Made by a program: the position numbers and the translations under genes. Shown here in pieces: positions 1 to 8,321 of a DNA stretch of 64,000 nt. The stretch is from Oscillospiraceae bacterium. GTDB taxonomy: Bacteria > Bacillota > Clostridia > UMGS1840 > HGM11507. Numbering within the stretch: position 1 is the stretch's first letter; each line of letters starts with the position of its first letter. The notes under the pieces are model-generated. The model was not told where the DNA came from and made no database searches. It saw only the letters and a program-made list of their open reading frames with translations. The stretch lies in contig SVKJ01000009.1 of assembly GCA_015068525.1 (NCBI GenBank), positions 9,312 to 73,311 of the forward strand. Reading direction: 5' to 3'.

Positions 1-54
1 TGTTATGCCCTTGATTGTGAAGTTTCTGATATAATAAAATTTGAAAAAGAATAA
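1..54 (+). CDS. C-terminal end of an unidentified protein (partial)
   Basis: An open frame runs from the window edge to a TAA at 52-54 and gives only 17 residues (ending IIKFEKE). It is followed at once by a strong hairpin terminator, as expected for a real gene end. Too little is visible to name the protein. Confidence 0.4.
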   Translation, partial: CYALDCEVSDIIKFEKE

Positions 55-90
55 CACCTGTTTCGCTGTGAAACAGGTGTTATTCTTTTT
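50..90. terminator. Bidirectional rho-independent terminator
   Basis: A perfect 15-bp stem (50-64 with 70-84) has a GCTGT loop. It is followed by CTTTTT on the plus strand and preceded by an A-run that serves as the U-tract for the convergent clpE-like gene on the minus strand. Confidence 0.85.
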
Positions 91-2290
91 AAATATTAAA
101 TATTAACTTTTCATTATCCGCATCAATTATAACTGAATTTCCGTATTTTAATTCTTCGCATATATACATATCTGCAAGGTGAGATTCGATTTCTTTCTGA
201 ATAAGTCTTTTTAACGGTCTTGCACCGAATTTATCGTCATACCCTTTATTTGAAAGATATTCTTTTGCGTTATCTGTAAGAGAAATTTTTATTTCCTTAT
301 CGCTTAAATCTTTTTGTAAATCGCTAATTAATATATCTACAATACCTTTTATATTCTCTTTTGATAAGTGATTAAATATAACGATTTCATCAACCCTGTT
401 TAAAAATTCAGGGCGGAAAAATTCTTTTAAAGCAGAAGAAACTTTTTCTTTACTTGATGCTTTTTCATTTTCGATAAATCCAAAGGATGCGCTTCTATAG
501 TCAGACCCTGCATTTGATGTCATAATTATAATTGTATTTTCAAAATGAACGCATTTTCCGTGACTGTCAGTTAACTTTCCGTCATCTAAAACCTGAAGAA
601 GAAGGTTGAATACATCAGCGTGTGCCTTTTCGATTTCGTCAAGCAGAATTATGGAATAAGGATTTCTACGTACCTTTTCGGTAAGAAGCCCTGCATCATC
701 ATAGCCAACATATCCCGGAGGAGAGCCTATAAGTTTTGATACCGTGTGCTTTTCCATATATTCAGACATATCAAATCTTATAATGTTGTCCTCAGTGCCT
801 AAAATTTCTTTAGAAAGAGTTTTAACAAGTTCAGTTTTACCAACACCTGTCGGCCCTACAAATATAAAGGAAGAAGGTTTTTTCTTCTTTATAAGACCTG
901 CTCTGTTTCTTCTTATAACTGAAGATACACTGTCAATAGCCTCATTCTGACCAACAATTCTTAAAGCGAGTTTGTCTTTCAAGTTTTTTAATTTCTCAAT
1001 ATCTTTTTCTTTAAGTTCGGTAATAGGCACTCCCGAGAGTTTTTCAACAACTGCTACAATATCTTCTACTGTAACAGGAAGGGTAACACCGCCCTCTTCA
1101 AGTTCTTTTATTTTATCATTTAATTTTAATTCTTCAATTTTTAAATTTGAAATTTTTTCGTAATCAGGTTCTTGATTTTCTGTTCCTTTTTCCGCCTCTT
1201 CTCTTTCTTCTATTTTGGATAAAAGTTTTTTGTTAAGACGGTTAAGTTCTGCAAGTTTTTTATTTTCCAGATTTTTCTTCGAACCACATTCATCAATTAA
1301 ATCTATTGCCTTATCAGGAAGAAATCTTTCAGGAATGTATCTTTTAGATAAGGATACAGCAGTTTTTAAAACTTCGTCAGATAAGGTTATCTTGTGATAA
1401 GTTTCATAAAAAGGTCTTAACCCTTTTAAGATTTCAAATGAGTCTTCCTCGCTCGGCTCGTCAATATTAACAGGTGCAAATCTTCGCTCAAGTGCAGAAT
1501 CTTTTTCAATGTGTTTTCTGTACTCATTAAATGTTGTTGCACCGATAACTCTTATTTCGCCTCTTGAAAGAGCAGGCTTTAAAATATTAGCCGCATTCAT
1601 TGCTCCTTCGGCATCGCCTGCGGAAACAATGTTGTGAAGTTCATCAATAACTAAAATAACGTTTTTTCTTTGCTTAACCTCATCTATTAATTTTTTAAGT
1701 CTTCCCTCAAACTGACCGCGGAATTGAGTTCCTGCAAGAAGTGCCGTAAAGTCAATAAGATAAACTTCAAAGTCGAGAAGTTTGTCAGGCACAGCCCCGT
1801 TTACAATACTTATTGCAACGCCTTCTGCAACTGCAGTTTTACCAACGCCCGGTTCGCCTAAAAGAACAGGATTGTTCTTAGTTTTTCTGTTTAAAATATG
1901 AAGAACTCTTTCAATTTCCTTTTCTCTTCCCACTACAACTTCAAGTTCACCATTTCTTGCGCGCCTTGTAAGATTAGTTCCGTAATTTTCAAGCATACTT
2001 TTTTTATTAATTTCTTCTTTTGAAGCCTTTTTATCATTTTTATTATCAAAATTAGGAGGAAGAGTCATACTGTCCGACACTCCCATATCCGTAAGAAAAT
2101 CACCCATTTCAGAGTTCAAATCCTCTAAATCGGCATCGGATATCCCAAGTTGATTCATCATTTGTTCAAGCGGTTTTATACCCATAGTTTTAGCACAGGC
2201 AAGGCAGTATCCTTCGCTGACTTGCTGACCGTTTTCAAATTTATTTATAAATACAACCGCCATATTTTTCTTGCATTTACAACATAACAT
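89..2290 (-). CDS. clpE: ClpE/ClpC-type AAA+ ATPase, Clp protease regulatory subunit
   Basis: Class I Clp/Hsp100 unfoldase that would feed substrates to ClpP in the cytoplasm. The 733-residue product starts with a zinc finger (C3-x2-C6 and C29-x2-C32), the hallmark of ClpE rather than ClpC, which has a repeat N-domain instead. AAA1 has Walker A GEPGVGKT at 145-152 and Walker B VILVIDE near 211-217. A charged coiled-coil-like middle region spans about 340-400. AAA2 has GPTGVGKT at 479-486 and Walker B near 550. The start has a good AAGGGAG ribosome binding site. A possible promoter lies upstream on the minus strand (TTGAAA 2357-2352, TATACA 2336-2331, only 15 bp apart). I see no CtsR operator repeat. 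It is monocistronic. Confidence 0.9.
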   Translation of the reverse strand: MLCCKCKKNMAVVFINKFENGQQVSEGYCLACAKTMGIKPLEQMMNQLGISDADLEDLNSEMGDFLTDMGVSDSMTLPPNFDNKNDKKASKEEINKKSMLENYGTNLTRRARNGELEVVVGREKEIERVLHILNRKTKNNPVLLGEPGVGKTAVAEGVAISIVNGAVPDKLLDFEVYLIDFTALLAGTQFRGQFEGRLKKLIDEVKQRKNVILVIDELHNIVSAGDAEGAMNAANILKPALSRGEIRVIGATTFNEYRKHIEKDSALERRFAPVNIDEPSEEDSFEILKGLRPFYETYHKITLSDEVLKTAVSLSKRYIPERFLPDKAIDLIDECGSKKNLENKKLAELNRLNKKLLSKIEEREEAEKGTENQEPDYEKISNLKIEELKLNDKIKELEEGGVTLPVTVEDIVAVVEKLSGVPITELKEKDIEKLKNLKDKLALRIVGQNEAIDSVSSVIRRNRAGLIKKKKPSSFIFVGPTGVGKTELVKTLSKEILGTEDNIIRFDMSEYMEKHTVSKLIGSPPGYVGYDDAGLLTEKVRRNPYSIILLDEIEKAHADVFNLLLQVLDDGKLTDSHGKCVHFENTIIIMTSNAGSDYRSASFGFIENEKASSKEKVSSALKEFFRPEFLNRVDEIVIFNHLSKENIKGIVDILISDLQKDLSDKEIKISLTDNAKEYLSNKGYDDKFGARPLKRLIQKEIESHLADMYICEELKYGNSVIIDADNEKLIFNI

Positions 2291-2342
2291 ATATAAAAAA
2301 CTCCCTTATATCTTAAAAGTCCTTTATCATTGTATAATAAAA

Positions 2343-2370
2343 TTGATTTTTTTTCAACATTTTTTATAAT
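2343..2370 (+). promoter_or_regulatory. Sigma-A-type promoter for the 2.4-kb leader and ABC ATPase
   Basis: TTGATT (2343-2348), a 16-bp spacer and TATAAT (2365-2370). Transcription would start near 2377, upstream of a series of hairpins and about 270 nt before the ABC ATPase start. Confidence 0.6.
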
Positions 2371-2419
2371 AATTTACATACTATTCATATTTTTATTAAA
2401 CAATAAATATGAAAACAAA

Positions 2420-2584
2420 AAATCTACAAGGTAAGAACCTTGTAGATTTCGTGACCTATTCTTTTGGGGATAAGAATAAATCTGATTTACACATTTTGTG
2501 TAAATCTATTAAAGGAGTAAGTCAAATAAATTCAATGTGGCATTATAATTGAATTTATAAAGTTTGTTATTTTTTTAACAAACT
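2420..2584 (+). ncRNA. Candidate structured RNA or leader (unclassified)
   Basis: Successive hairpins fill this stretch. One 12-bp stem is perfect (2420-2431 with 2438-2449). A second domain is closed by 2453-2464 pairing with 2511-2523 through G-U pairs and one mismatch, and encloses a 10-bp hairpin (2484-2493 with 2497-2506). Then come 2528-2536 with 2548-2556, and 2561-2569 with 2576-2584. A promoter lies just upstream and there is no ORF. It could be a free small RNA or a 5' leader of the ABC ATPase gene. I do not recognise it as a known riboswitch, T-box, 6S or SRP RNA. Confidence 0.45.
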
Positions 2585-2647
2585 CTACAATATATTATAA
2601 GTTATTTTTTTAACAATGTCAAGAAAAAAATTATAAAAAGGTGCAAA

Positions 2648-3307
2648 ATGATAAAATTAGATAATATAAACAAAATATATAATATTGGAAAAACTGCGGT
2701 AAAAGCTTTGCAGGATATAAATTTAGAAATAAAAAAAGGGGAATTTGTAGGAATAGTCGGGCAGTCGGGAAGCGGGAAAACAACTCTTTCAAATATAATC
2801 GCAGGTTTGCTTTCGCCAAGTTCAGGAATAGTAACGATTGAGGGGAATAATATATGGAATTTTAATGATCGTAAAATGAGCCTTTTTCGCAATAAAACTC
2901 TGGGATTTGTTTTTCAATCATTTAATCTTATTCCTGAAATGACGGCTTTAGAGAATGTTATGCTGCCTCTTGCTTATTCAAAGATTAAATATAAAAAAAG
3001 GGTGGAACTTGCAAAGGAAGAACTTATAAAAGTCGGACTTGAAAAAAGAATGTATCACAAACCGATAGAATTATCGGGAGGGCAAATGCAACGAGTATCA
3101 ATAGCAAGAGCAATGATAAACAAACCTAAAATTATAATTGCAGATGAACCGACAGGCAATCTTGACTCAGTATCTTCCGAAACAGTAATGAATCTTATTA
3201 AGGAAATAAATGAGAAAGGGGTTACTGTTTTGATGGTTACACATAATTTGGAGTATGAAAAATATTTTACAAAAATTATAAAATTAAAAGACGGCAAACT
3301 GATTTAA
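2648..3307 (+). CDS. ABC transporter ATP-binding protein (LolD/MacB type)
   Basis: The 219-residue nucleotide-binding subunit has Walker A GQSGSGKTT near residues 38-46, the signature LSGGQMQR near 142-149, Walker B IIIADEPTGNLD and the H-loop histidine in VTHN. The sequence type is that of MacB/LolD/FtsE-like ATPases, which normally pair with a four-TM permease carrying a large extracytoplasmic domain. No permease gene adjoins it: the next gene encodes a spore-lysis-type protein. The substrate is therefore unknown. It sits behind a hairpin-rich leader that may control it. Confidence 0.9.
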   Translation: MIKLDNINKIYNIGKTAVKALQDINLEIKKGEFVGIVGQSGSGKTTLSNIIAGLLSPSSGIVTIEGNNIWNFNDRKMSLFRNKTLGFVFQSFNLIPEMTALENVMLPLAYSKIKYKKRVELAKEELIKVGLEKRMYHKPIELSGGQMQRVSIARAMINKPKIIIADEPTGNLDSVSSETVMNLIKEINEKGVTVLMVTHNLEYEKYFTKIIKLKDGKLI

Positions 3308-3359
3308 GAGTTATAAAAAAGCACCTTAGAAAATATAATAAAAAAAGGAGGTGCTTTAA

Positions 3360-3746
3360 ATGAATGGCAACGGAAAAATAATAGCAAGAGTGACACTTGC
3401 AAGTGAGAGTGTTCCTGTTAAAGATGCGATTGTAACTGCAAGTACAAATGTTGACGATAAACAAATTCTTTTAGGAACCCGAAGAACGGATGAAAACGGT
3501 AAAACTACACCAATAGACGTAGAAACTCCTGATATAGAATATTCGTTAGAACCTGAAAACAGTGTTAAGCCTTACACATCAGTTGATGTAAGAGTTGACC
3601 ATCCGTCAGCTTACAGCGTGTTAATAAGAAATGTTCAGGTTTTTTCGGATAACACAAGTTTAGTAAATGTTTCCCTGATTCCTTTAAGAGAAGGAATTGA
3701 CGAAGGAACGCAGGAAATAATAGAAATAACCAGTCAGAATTTATAA
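3360..3746 (+). CDS. SleC prosequence-like beta-sandwich domain protein
   Basis: A 128-residue product with no signal peptide or membrane segment. The N-terminal half (GKIIARVTLASESVPVKDA and onward, with a TDENG turn) resembles the carboxypeptidase-regulatory/transthyretin-like fold. The start has a strong AAAGGAGG site. It ends just 15 nt before the start of a protein with SpoIID and peptidoglycan-binding domains. Spore cortex-lytic enzyme SleC of clostridia carries a prosequence before its SpoIID-like domain, so I infer this is that part encoded as a separate gene. The function is inferred from context, not from catalytic motifs. Confidence 0.5.
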   Translation: MNGNGKIIARVTLASESVPVKDAIVTASTNVDDKQILLGTRRTDENGKTTPIDVETPDIEYSLEPENSVKPYTSVDVRVDHPSAYSVLIRNVQVFSDNTSLVNVSLIPLREGIDEGTQEIIEITSQNL

Positions 3747-3761
3747 AAAAAGGTGGTTTGT

Positions 3762-5198
3762 ATGGCAGAAGTGTTTCCTACAATACCTGAAACTATAACT
3801 GTTCATTTAGGACCGAAAGACAGTAACGCGCAAAATGTAACAGTGAGTTTTTCAGATTACATAAAGAATGTTGCCTCAAGTGAAATTTATCCGACCTGGA
3901 ATGAAGAAGCCATAAGAGCGAATATATACGCACAGATTTCTTATGCGCTTAACCGTGTATATACTGAGTTTTACAGAAGTCAGGGTTATGATTTTGATAT
4001 AACATCATCAACGGCAACCGACCAGAAATTTATTTACGGAAGAAATATTTTCGAGAATATAGACAGAATAGTTGACGAAATATTTGATTCTTATATAAGA
4101 AGAATCGGATTTGTAGAGCCTCTTGCTGCAAAATACTGCAACGGGACTACAGTAACGTGCGAGGGGCTTTCACAGTGGGGAAGTGAAAATCTTGCAAGGC
4201 AGGGTTTTTCAGCATTTGAAATTTTAACATATTATTACGGAGATAATATAGAACTTGTAACCGATGTTCCCATACGGGATTTGGAAGAGTCCTATCCGGG
4301 ATTTGCTCTAAGGCGGGGTAATGGAGGGAGAGATGTTGCGACCATTCAGGTAGCACTTAATCAGATATCTCAAAATTATCCGTCTATTCCCAAAATTTAT
4401 CCTGTTGACGGAATATTCGGAGAACAGACTGAAAATGCTGTAAGAAGATTTCAGAGAATATTTAATCTTACCGAAGACGGAATTGTGGGTAAAGCAACAT
4501 GGTATAAAATTATAAGTCTTTATGTAGGGATTTTAAGACTTTCGGAACTGAATTCTGAGGGGCAGACTTATTATGGTTCAAACTTAAAATTTACCGATAC
4601 GCTGTCTTTGGGTTCGCAAGGTGAAAAGGTATTTATACTTCAGTATTTTTTAAACGTGTTATCTGAATTTATAAGTTTTATTCCGCCTGTTGCAATTGAC
4701 GGTGTGTTTGGCGAGTCAACAAGAGATGCAGTTATAGCATTCCAGAAATATGCAGGTTTAAATCCTGACGGTATAGCAGGGGAAAGAACATGGAACTTAC
4801 TTTATAATGGGGTAAGGGGAATAATAAGAGCATTAAATATAGATTTTGATGTAAAAATAACAAGCCCTGCAAAATATCCCGGTACACCGCTTAGTCAGGG
4901 GTCGAGCGGAGCAGATGTAACTACTTTGCAAAATTATCTTAATTTTATTTCTCTTTCGTACAGGGGAATTTCTTTTGTCAGTCCGACAGGGTTTTATGGA
5001 GAACAGACACGAAGGTCAGTTGCAGAGTTTCAAAGAAGATTCGGTCTTTCGGAGACAGGTGTTACTGACGAGGCAACCTGGAATTTAATCGGAAAAACTT
5101 ATGTTGATTTAATAAATGAGGTAAATGTTAATTTGACACAGTTTCCGGGAAGAAATATTGGTAAAGGAGATTCGGATTTTACTCATCCGTATGTATAG
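3762..5198 (+). CDS. SleC-like protein: SpoIID/LytB domain plus three peptidoglycan-binding repeats
   Basis: The start is the ATG at 3762, 5 nt after AGGTGG; a GTG nine bases upstream lies within that ribosome binding site. The N-terminal ~170 residues end in the SpoIID/LytB signature (CEGLSQWGSENLARQGFSAF, then ILTYYYG). Three PG_binding_1 repeats follow at roughly 185-250, 280-346 and 380-447, each with a VDGIFG/IDGVFG-like turn and a TWNLL-type end. This is the architecture of SleC-type spore cortex lytic transglycosylases. It would act on spore cortex peptidoglycan at germination. The frame ends at a TAG that is followed, in the same frame, by one more binding repeat, so the protein may be truncated. 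Confidence 0.75.
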   Translation: MAEVFPTIPETITVHLGPKDSNAQNVTVSFSDYIKNVASSEIYPTWNEEAIRANIYAQISYALNRVYTEFYRSQGYDFDITSSTATDQKFIYGRNIFENIDRIVDEIFDSYIRRIGFVEPLAAKYCNGTTVTCEGLSQWGSENLARQGFSAFEILTYYYGDNIELVTDVPIRDLEESYPGFALRRGNGGRDVATIQVALNQISQNYPSIPKIYPVDGIFGEQTENAVRRFQRIFNLTEDGIVGKATWYKIISLYVGILRLSELNSEGQTYYGSNLKFTDTLSLGSQGEKVFILQYFLNVLSEFISFIPPVAIDGVFGESTRDAVIAFQKYAGLNPDGIAGERTWNLLYNGVRGIIRALNIDFDVKITSPAKYPGTPLSQGSSGADVTTLQNYLNFISLSYRGISFVSPTGFYGEQTRRSVAEFQRRFGLSETGVTDEATWNLIGKTYVDLINEVNVNLTQFPGRNIGKGDSDFTHPYV

Positions 5199-5201
5199 AA
5201 A

Positions 5202-5450
5202 ATGATTAATGTTATAAGTGCAAACGGAACTCCTGTAAGAAACTTACAGGAAATGTTAAGGGCAATTTATTTTGCCAATGAAGTTTTACCTGAAGTTATA
5301 GTTGATGGAATTTTTGATGATACCACAACGGAAGCGGTTACAAATTTTCAAAAGAAGTTTAATTTAAGTCCAACAGGAGAGGTTGACATTTTAACCTTTG
5401 AAAAAATAGTAGAAGAATATAATAAAATAATAGATAGAGATAATGTATAA
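5202..5450 (+). CDS. Detached C-terminal peptidoglycan-binding repeat
   Basis: The 82 residues form one more PG_binding_1 unit (NLQEMLRAIYF, VDGIFDDTTTEAVTNFQKKF, then LTFEKI). It is in the same reading frame as the preceding gene, separated only by TAG and AAA, and has no ribosome binding site near its ATG (the closest purine-rich stretch is about 35 nt upstream). It is most simply the last domain of the SleC-like protein, cut off by a nonsense codon. Translational restart or stop readthrough are alternatives. Confidence 0.55.
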   Translation: MINVISANGTPVRNLQEMLRAIYFANEVLPEVIVDGIFDDTTTEAVTNFQKKFNLSPTGEVDILTFEKIVEEYNKIIDRDNV

Positions 5451-5463
5451 CTTAAAATTATAT

Positions 5464-5506
5464 AAATATTGCCATTTTGGGGACAGTCCCCAAAATGGCA
5501 ATATTT
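5464..5506. terminator. GGGAC-A-GTCCC palindrome acting as bidirectional terminator
   Basis: A perfect 21-bp inverted repeat is centred at 5485. It lies between convergent genes (spore-lysis locus and TSCPD gene). It is the first of five such palindromes in the window (see findings). Confidence 0.75.
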
Positions 5507-5520
5507 GATTAATGAAAATT

Positions 5521-5778
5521 TTATGCGTTTTGTTCGTTGTATGCTTTTCTTACTGCTTTTGCCAGTTGGTCTGCACAGGAAGTGCTTTTAAAACCACAGG
5601 TGTTTCCAAGAAGTTTTTCCTCAATTTTTTCAACGGTTTGACCGTCTAAAATTTTAGAAATTGCTTTTAAATTTCCGTCACACCCACCCAAAAACTTTAT
5701 ATTGGTAATAATATTATCATTTATATCAAATGAAATAATTTTAGAACAAGTGCCTTTAGTTTCAAATTTATAATTCAT
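5521..5778 (-). CDS. TIGR03905-family TSCPD domain protein
   Basis: A small 85-residue protein with the TSCPD-family pattern: GGCDGNLKAISKIL in the middle, then CGFKSTSCADQLAKAV, with three conserved cysteines suggesting a metal or redox site. The family is stand-alone here, but related domains occur at the C-terminus of B12-dependent ribonucleotide reductases. The biochemical role is unknown. Its start is 3 nt after the amidohydrolase stop, so the two form an operon. Confidence 0.75.
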   Translation of the reverse strand: MNYKFETKGTCSKIISFDINDNIITNIKFLGGCDGNLKAISKILDGQTVEKIEEKLLGNTCGFKSTSCADQLAKAVRKAYNEQNA

Positions 5779-5781
5779 AAT

Positions 5782-6930
5782 TTAATCTCCCAATAATTTA
5801 ATTACACTATTTGCAAGAATTTTAACACCGACAAGAAGAGAATCTTCATTAATAGTGTATTTTGCACTGTGAAGAGGATACGGGCAGTCCTCAGATTTTG
5901 TACCTACTTTTATATGACAGGATTTTACCTCTTTTGCAAAATATGCAAAATCTTCAGCCGTCATAGCATATCCCAACTCATAAAGATTTTCTTCTCCCAG
6001 AGTATCACATATAACATCTCTTACTGCATTTGTAACTTCATAGTCATTTACAAGAGGTATGTAATTAAGGTTAACATTAATTATACCGTCAATGTTATTA
6101 TCATCTAAAATCTTTTTAACAGTGTTTCTTATCGACTCGGATACTACTATTTCTGATTGTTCGTCAATCATTCTTAAAGTTCCTTTTAAATGCGCAGAAT
6201 CTTTAAAAACATTATGTGTACTTGCACAGTCAAAAGAACACATTGAAAGGACATTTTTAACGCCTTTGTCATTAAAATCTTTGCTAAGTTTTTTTAATGC
6301 TATTATTATCTCGCTGCCTGCGTATATAACATCTTTGATTTTTTCAGGGTATGCACCGTGACCGCCTTTTCCTATAACTTCAATTTCAATTAAAGTGTCA
6401 GATGCAAATGTTGTGCCATGCGATGCGTCTGCTTTGCCTGTTTCAATATCAGGCCACAGGTGGCAGGAAAGCATACAGTCAACTTTCGGATTTTCCAAAA
6501 CTTTGTTTTCAATCATCATTTTGGCTCCGCCTTCACCTTCTTCGGCAGGCTGAAATATAAGTTTTAAATTACCTTTTAAAAGATGAGAGTTTTCTTTGAA
6601 AAATTTAGCAAGAGTAAGTGCTATCGCAATATGCCCGTCATGACCGCAGGCGTGCATAACGCCATCGTGTAAAGATGAAAAGGGAAGTTCGGTTTCCTCT
6701 TTTACGGGAAGCGCATCAATATCGGCTCTTATACCAATAGTTTTTTTGCCGTTTCCAAAAATGGTTGCACAAATACCCGTATCTGATATTTCCTTAATAT
6801 CTTCTATGCCAATAGATTTTAAGTAATCAATAATTTTTGCTTTAGTTTTAAATTCAAAGTAGCCAAGTTCAGGAATTTTATGAAATTCCCGCCTTAAGTT
6901 AATAACTTCTTCATTGTATTTATCAAACAT
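5782..6930 (-). CDS. M20-family amidohydrolase/peptidase
   Basis: 382 residues of the M20D (AbgB/HipO/IAA-amino-acid hydrolase) type. Metal and catalytic signatures are GIRADIDALPV, HACGHDGHIA, FQPAEEGEGGA and a late HSAKYTINEDSL. These enzymes are two-metal amide hydrolases that remove acyl groups from amino acids or diaminopimelate. The dimerisation domain interrupts the catalytic domain at about 175-290. No signal peptide is present, so it is cytoplasmic. It is co-transcribed with the downstream TSCPD gene. The substrate cannot be told from sequence alone; N-acetyl-diaminopimelate deacetylase is one possibility. Confidence 0.88.
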   Translation of the reverse strand: MFDKYNEEVINLRREFHKIPELGYFEFKTKAKIIDYLKSIGIEDIKEISDTGICATIFGNGKKTIGIRADIDALPVKEETELPFSSLHDGVMHACGHDGHIAIALTLAKFFKENSHLLKGNLKLIFQPAEEGEGGAKMMIENKVLENPKVDCMLSCHLWPDIETGKADASHGTTFASDTLIEIEVIGKGGHGAYPEKIKDVIYAGSEIIIALKKLSKDFNDKGVKNVLSMCSFDCASTHNVFKDSAHLKGTLRMIDEQSEIVVSESIRNTVKKILDDNNIDGIINVNLNYIPLVNDYEVTNAVRDVICDTLGEENLYELGYAMTAEDFAYFAKEVKSCHIKVGTKSEDCPYPLHSAKYTINEDSLLVGVKILANSVIKLLGD

Positions 6931-7058
6931 ATAAAATCACCACAATCATTTTAACATATCGATTGACGAAAGTCAATTTTAGTGATAGAATAAATATAAT
7001 CGTGGTACGACGTCCCCGATGGCACGTATAAAACGAAAAAATATATGGATGTGGTTAA

Positions 7059-7904
7059 ATGGCTAAAAAACCTGTTATTGCTTTAATGTACGATTTTGAT
7101 AAAACTTTAATAACCACCGATATGCAGAATTTTGGGTTTATTCCAAGTCTTGGGCTTACTAAAGACGAATTCTGGAAAGAGGTCAATGAGTTTACAAAAG
7201 AAAATCAGATGGATGCTCTTTTAAGTTATATGTATATGATGCTTAAATTTGCAAAAATTCACGACAAGAAAATTACCAGAGATGAATTTGTTAAGTTAGG
7301 GAAAAATATTGAATTCTTTCCGGGTGTTAAAGTCTGGTTTAAAAGAGTAAATGAATATGCAAAAGAAAAGGGCGCACAGGTGGAACACTATGTTATATCT
7401 TCGGGGCTTCAGGAAATCATAGAAGGCTCGGATATTTTCCCTGAATTTAAAAGAACCTATGCGTGTGAATATATATATGATGTCAACGGAGTGGCTGTAT
7501 GGCCTAAAACAGTTGTTAATTTTACTACTAAAACTCAGTATTTATACAGAATAAATAAGGGAGAATTATCAATTTGTGACGATAATATTTTAAATTCCTA
7601 TGTTCCGCATGAAGAAAGAAGAATTCCGTTTTCCAATATGATTTATATCGGCGATGGACTTACTGATGTTCCTTGTATGAAGTTATGTAAAGTTAACGGA
7701 GGTCATTCTATTGCAGTTTATGGGGAAAATCACGATACAGCTGAAAAACTGATAAGAGAATCAAGAGTCGATTTTATAACAAAAGCCGACTACACTAAAA
7801 ATTCCGAACTCGATAAAATAGTAAGAACGATAATTGATAAAATAATTGTGGAAAATAAACTTGACGAAATTCATAAAGAACATAAAAAGAATTCTATATC
7901 ATAG
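7059..7904 (+). CDS. HAD-superfamily hydrolase (phosphoserine phosphatase-like)
   Basis: 281 residues with HAD motif I at the N-terminus (YDFDKTL, nucleophile Asp), motif II in VISSG, and motif IV in IYIGDGLTDVPCMK. The helical cap lies between motifs I and II. These place it among cytoplasmic phosphatases; the substrate is unknown. The ribosome binding site is weak (GGATGTGG). The last ~11 codons run into a truncated transposase relic, and the stop codon TAG lies in its palindrome, so the native C-terminus may have been altered by that insertion. Confidence 0.8.
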   Translation: MAKKPVIALMYDFDKTLITTDMQNFGFIPSLGLTKDEFWKEVNEFTKENQMDALLSYMYMMLKFAKIHDKKITRDEFVKLGKNIEFFPGVKVWFKRVNEYAKEKGAQVEHYVISSGLQEIIEGSDIFPEFKRTYACEYIYDVNGVAVWPKTVVNFTTKTQYLYRINKGELSICDDNILNSYVPHEERRIPFSNMIYIGDGLTDVPCMKLCKVNGGHSIAVYGENHDTAEKLIRESRVDFITKADYTKNSELDKIVRTIIDKIIVENKLDEIHKEHKKNSIS

Positions 7905-8056
7905 GGAACGACCTGTGTGTCGTTCCCTACGGATTCCATTACAAATAATTCTTCTCTATGTTGTGTACATACCGTTACAAAATATGCTCCATTCGTGGAA
8001 TAATCATACCCTCTTAATCTCGTTGGTTTTCGGTTTGGTAAATTTATATCATTCAT
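7871..8056 (-). pseudogene. Truncated REP-associated (Y1/HUH) transposase, N-terminal fragment
   Basis: Reading from the ATG at 8056, about 42 residues match the start of REP-associated tyrosine transposases (LPNRKPTRLRGYDYSTNGAY, then FVTVCTQHREEL). The frame then runs into a GTAGGGA palindrome and stops. The catalytic HUH and tyrosine regions are missing, so this is a dead remnant. Its start codon is 1 nt beyond the stop of the HTH gene (8058-8300), the same arrangement as the second copy at 31936. Confidence 0.75.
7902..7929. repeat. REP-like palindrome, GTAGGGA family
   Basis: An inverted repeat TAGGGAACGAC ... GTCGTTCCCTA overlaps the HAD stop codon. It lies inside the transposase relic and resembles the GTAGGGG units at 13695, 30197, 32050 and 32213. 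Confidence 0.65.
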
Positions 8057-8057
8057 T

Positions 8058-8300
8058 TTACTTTAATTCCTGTTCAAGATGTTTAAATTCGTATGTGTTA
8101 AAAAAATCTGCTAAAGTTATTCCTAATCCGTCACATAACATCTTCAATGTAACAATACCCGGATTTTTACTTTTTCCATATAGTATATTCTTAATTGTCG
8201 AAGGTGCAATCCCTGATTCGCTTGAAAGTTTATTTATTGTTATTCGTTTTTCCTCACATAAATATAAAATTCTGTTTTTTATTAATTGATGTGTATCCAT
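8058..8300 (-). CDS. XRE-family helix-turn-helix regulator
   Basis: An 80-residue single-domain repressor-like protein. The HTH covers about residues 18-45 (INKLSSESGIAPSTIKNILY), followed by the usual Xre helices (VTLKMLCDGLGITLADFF). It has a strong AAGGAGG site. Upstream, four TATAGGCTA-like direct repeats spaced by about one or two helical turns look like its operator. It forms a bicistron with the transposase remnant behind it. The target genes beyond its own promoter are unknown. Confidence 0.85.
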   Translation of the reverse strand: MDTHQLIKNRILYLCEEKRITINKLSSESGIAPSTIKNILYGKSKNPGIVTLKMLCDGLGITLADFFNTYEFKHLEQELK

Positions 8301-8321
8301 TTTAACAGCCTCCTTATAATT

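Noticed and set aside
744..950. Plus-strand frames opposite the clpE-like gene and similar frames opposite other conserved genes
   Set aside because: They are antisense shadows with no ribosome binding sites or domain content.
2291..2400. CtsR operator upstream of the clpE-like gene
   Set aside because: No GGTCAAA-type heptad repeat is present.
2420..2584. 6S RNA or SRP RNA
   Set aside because: The fold is a row of separate hairpins, not one long rod with a central bubble, and the SRP tetraloop motif is missing.
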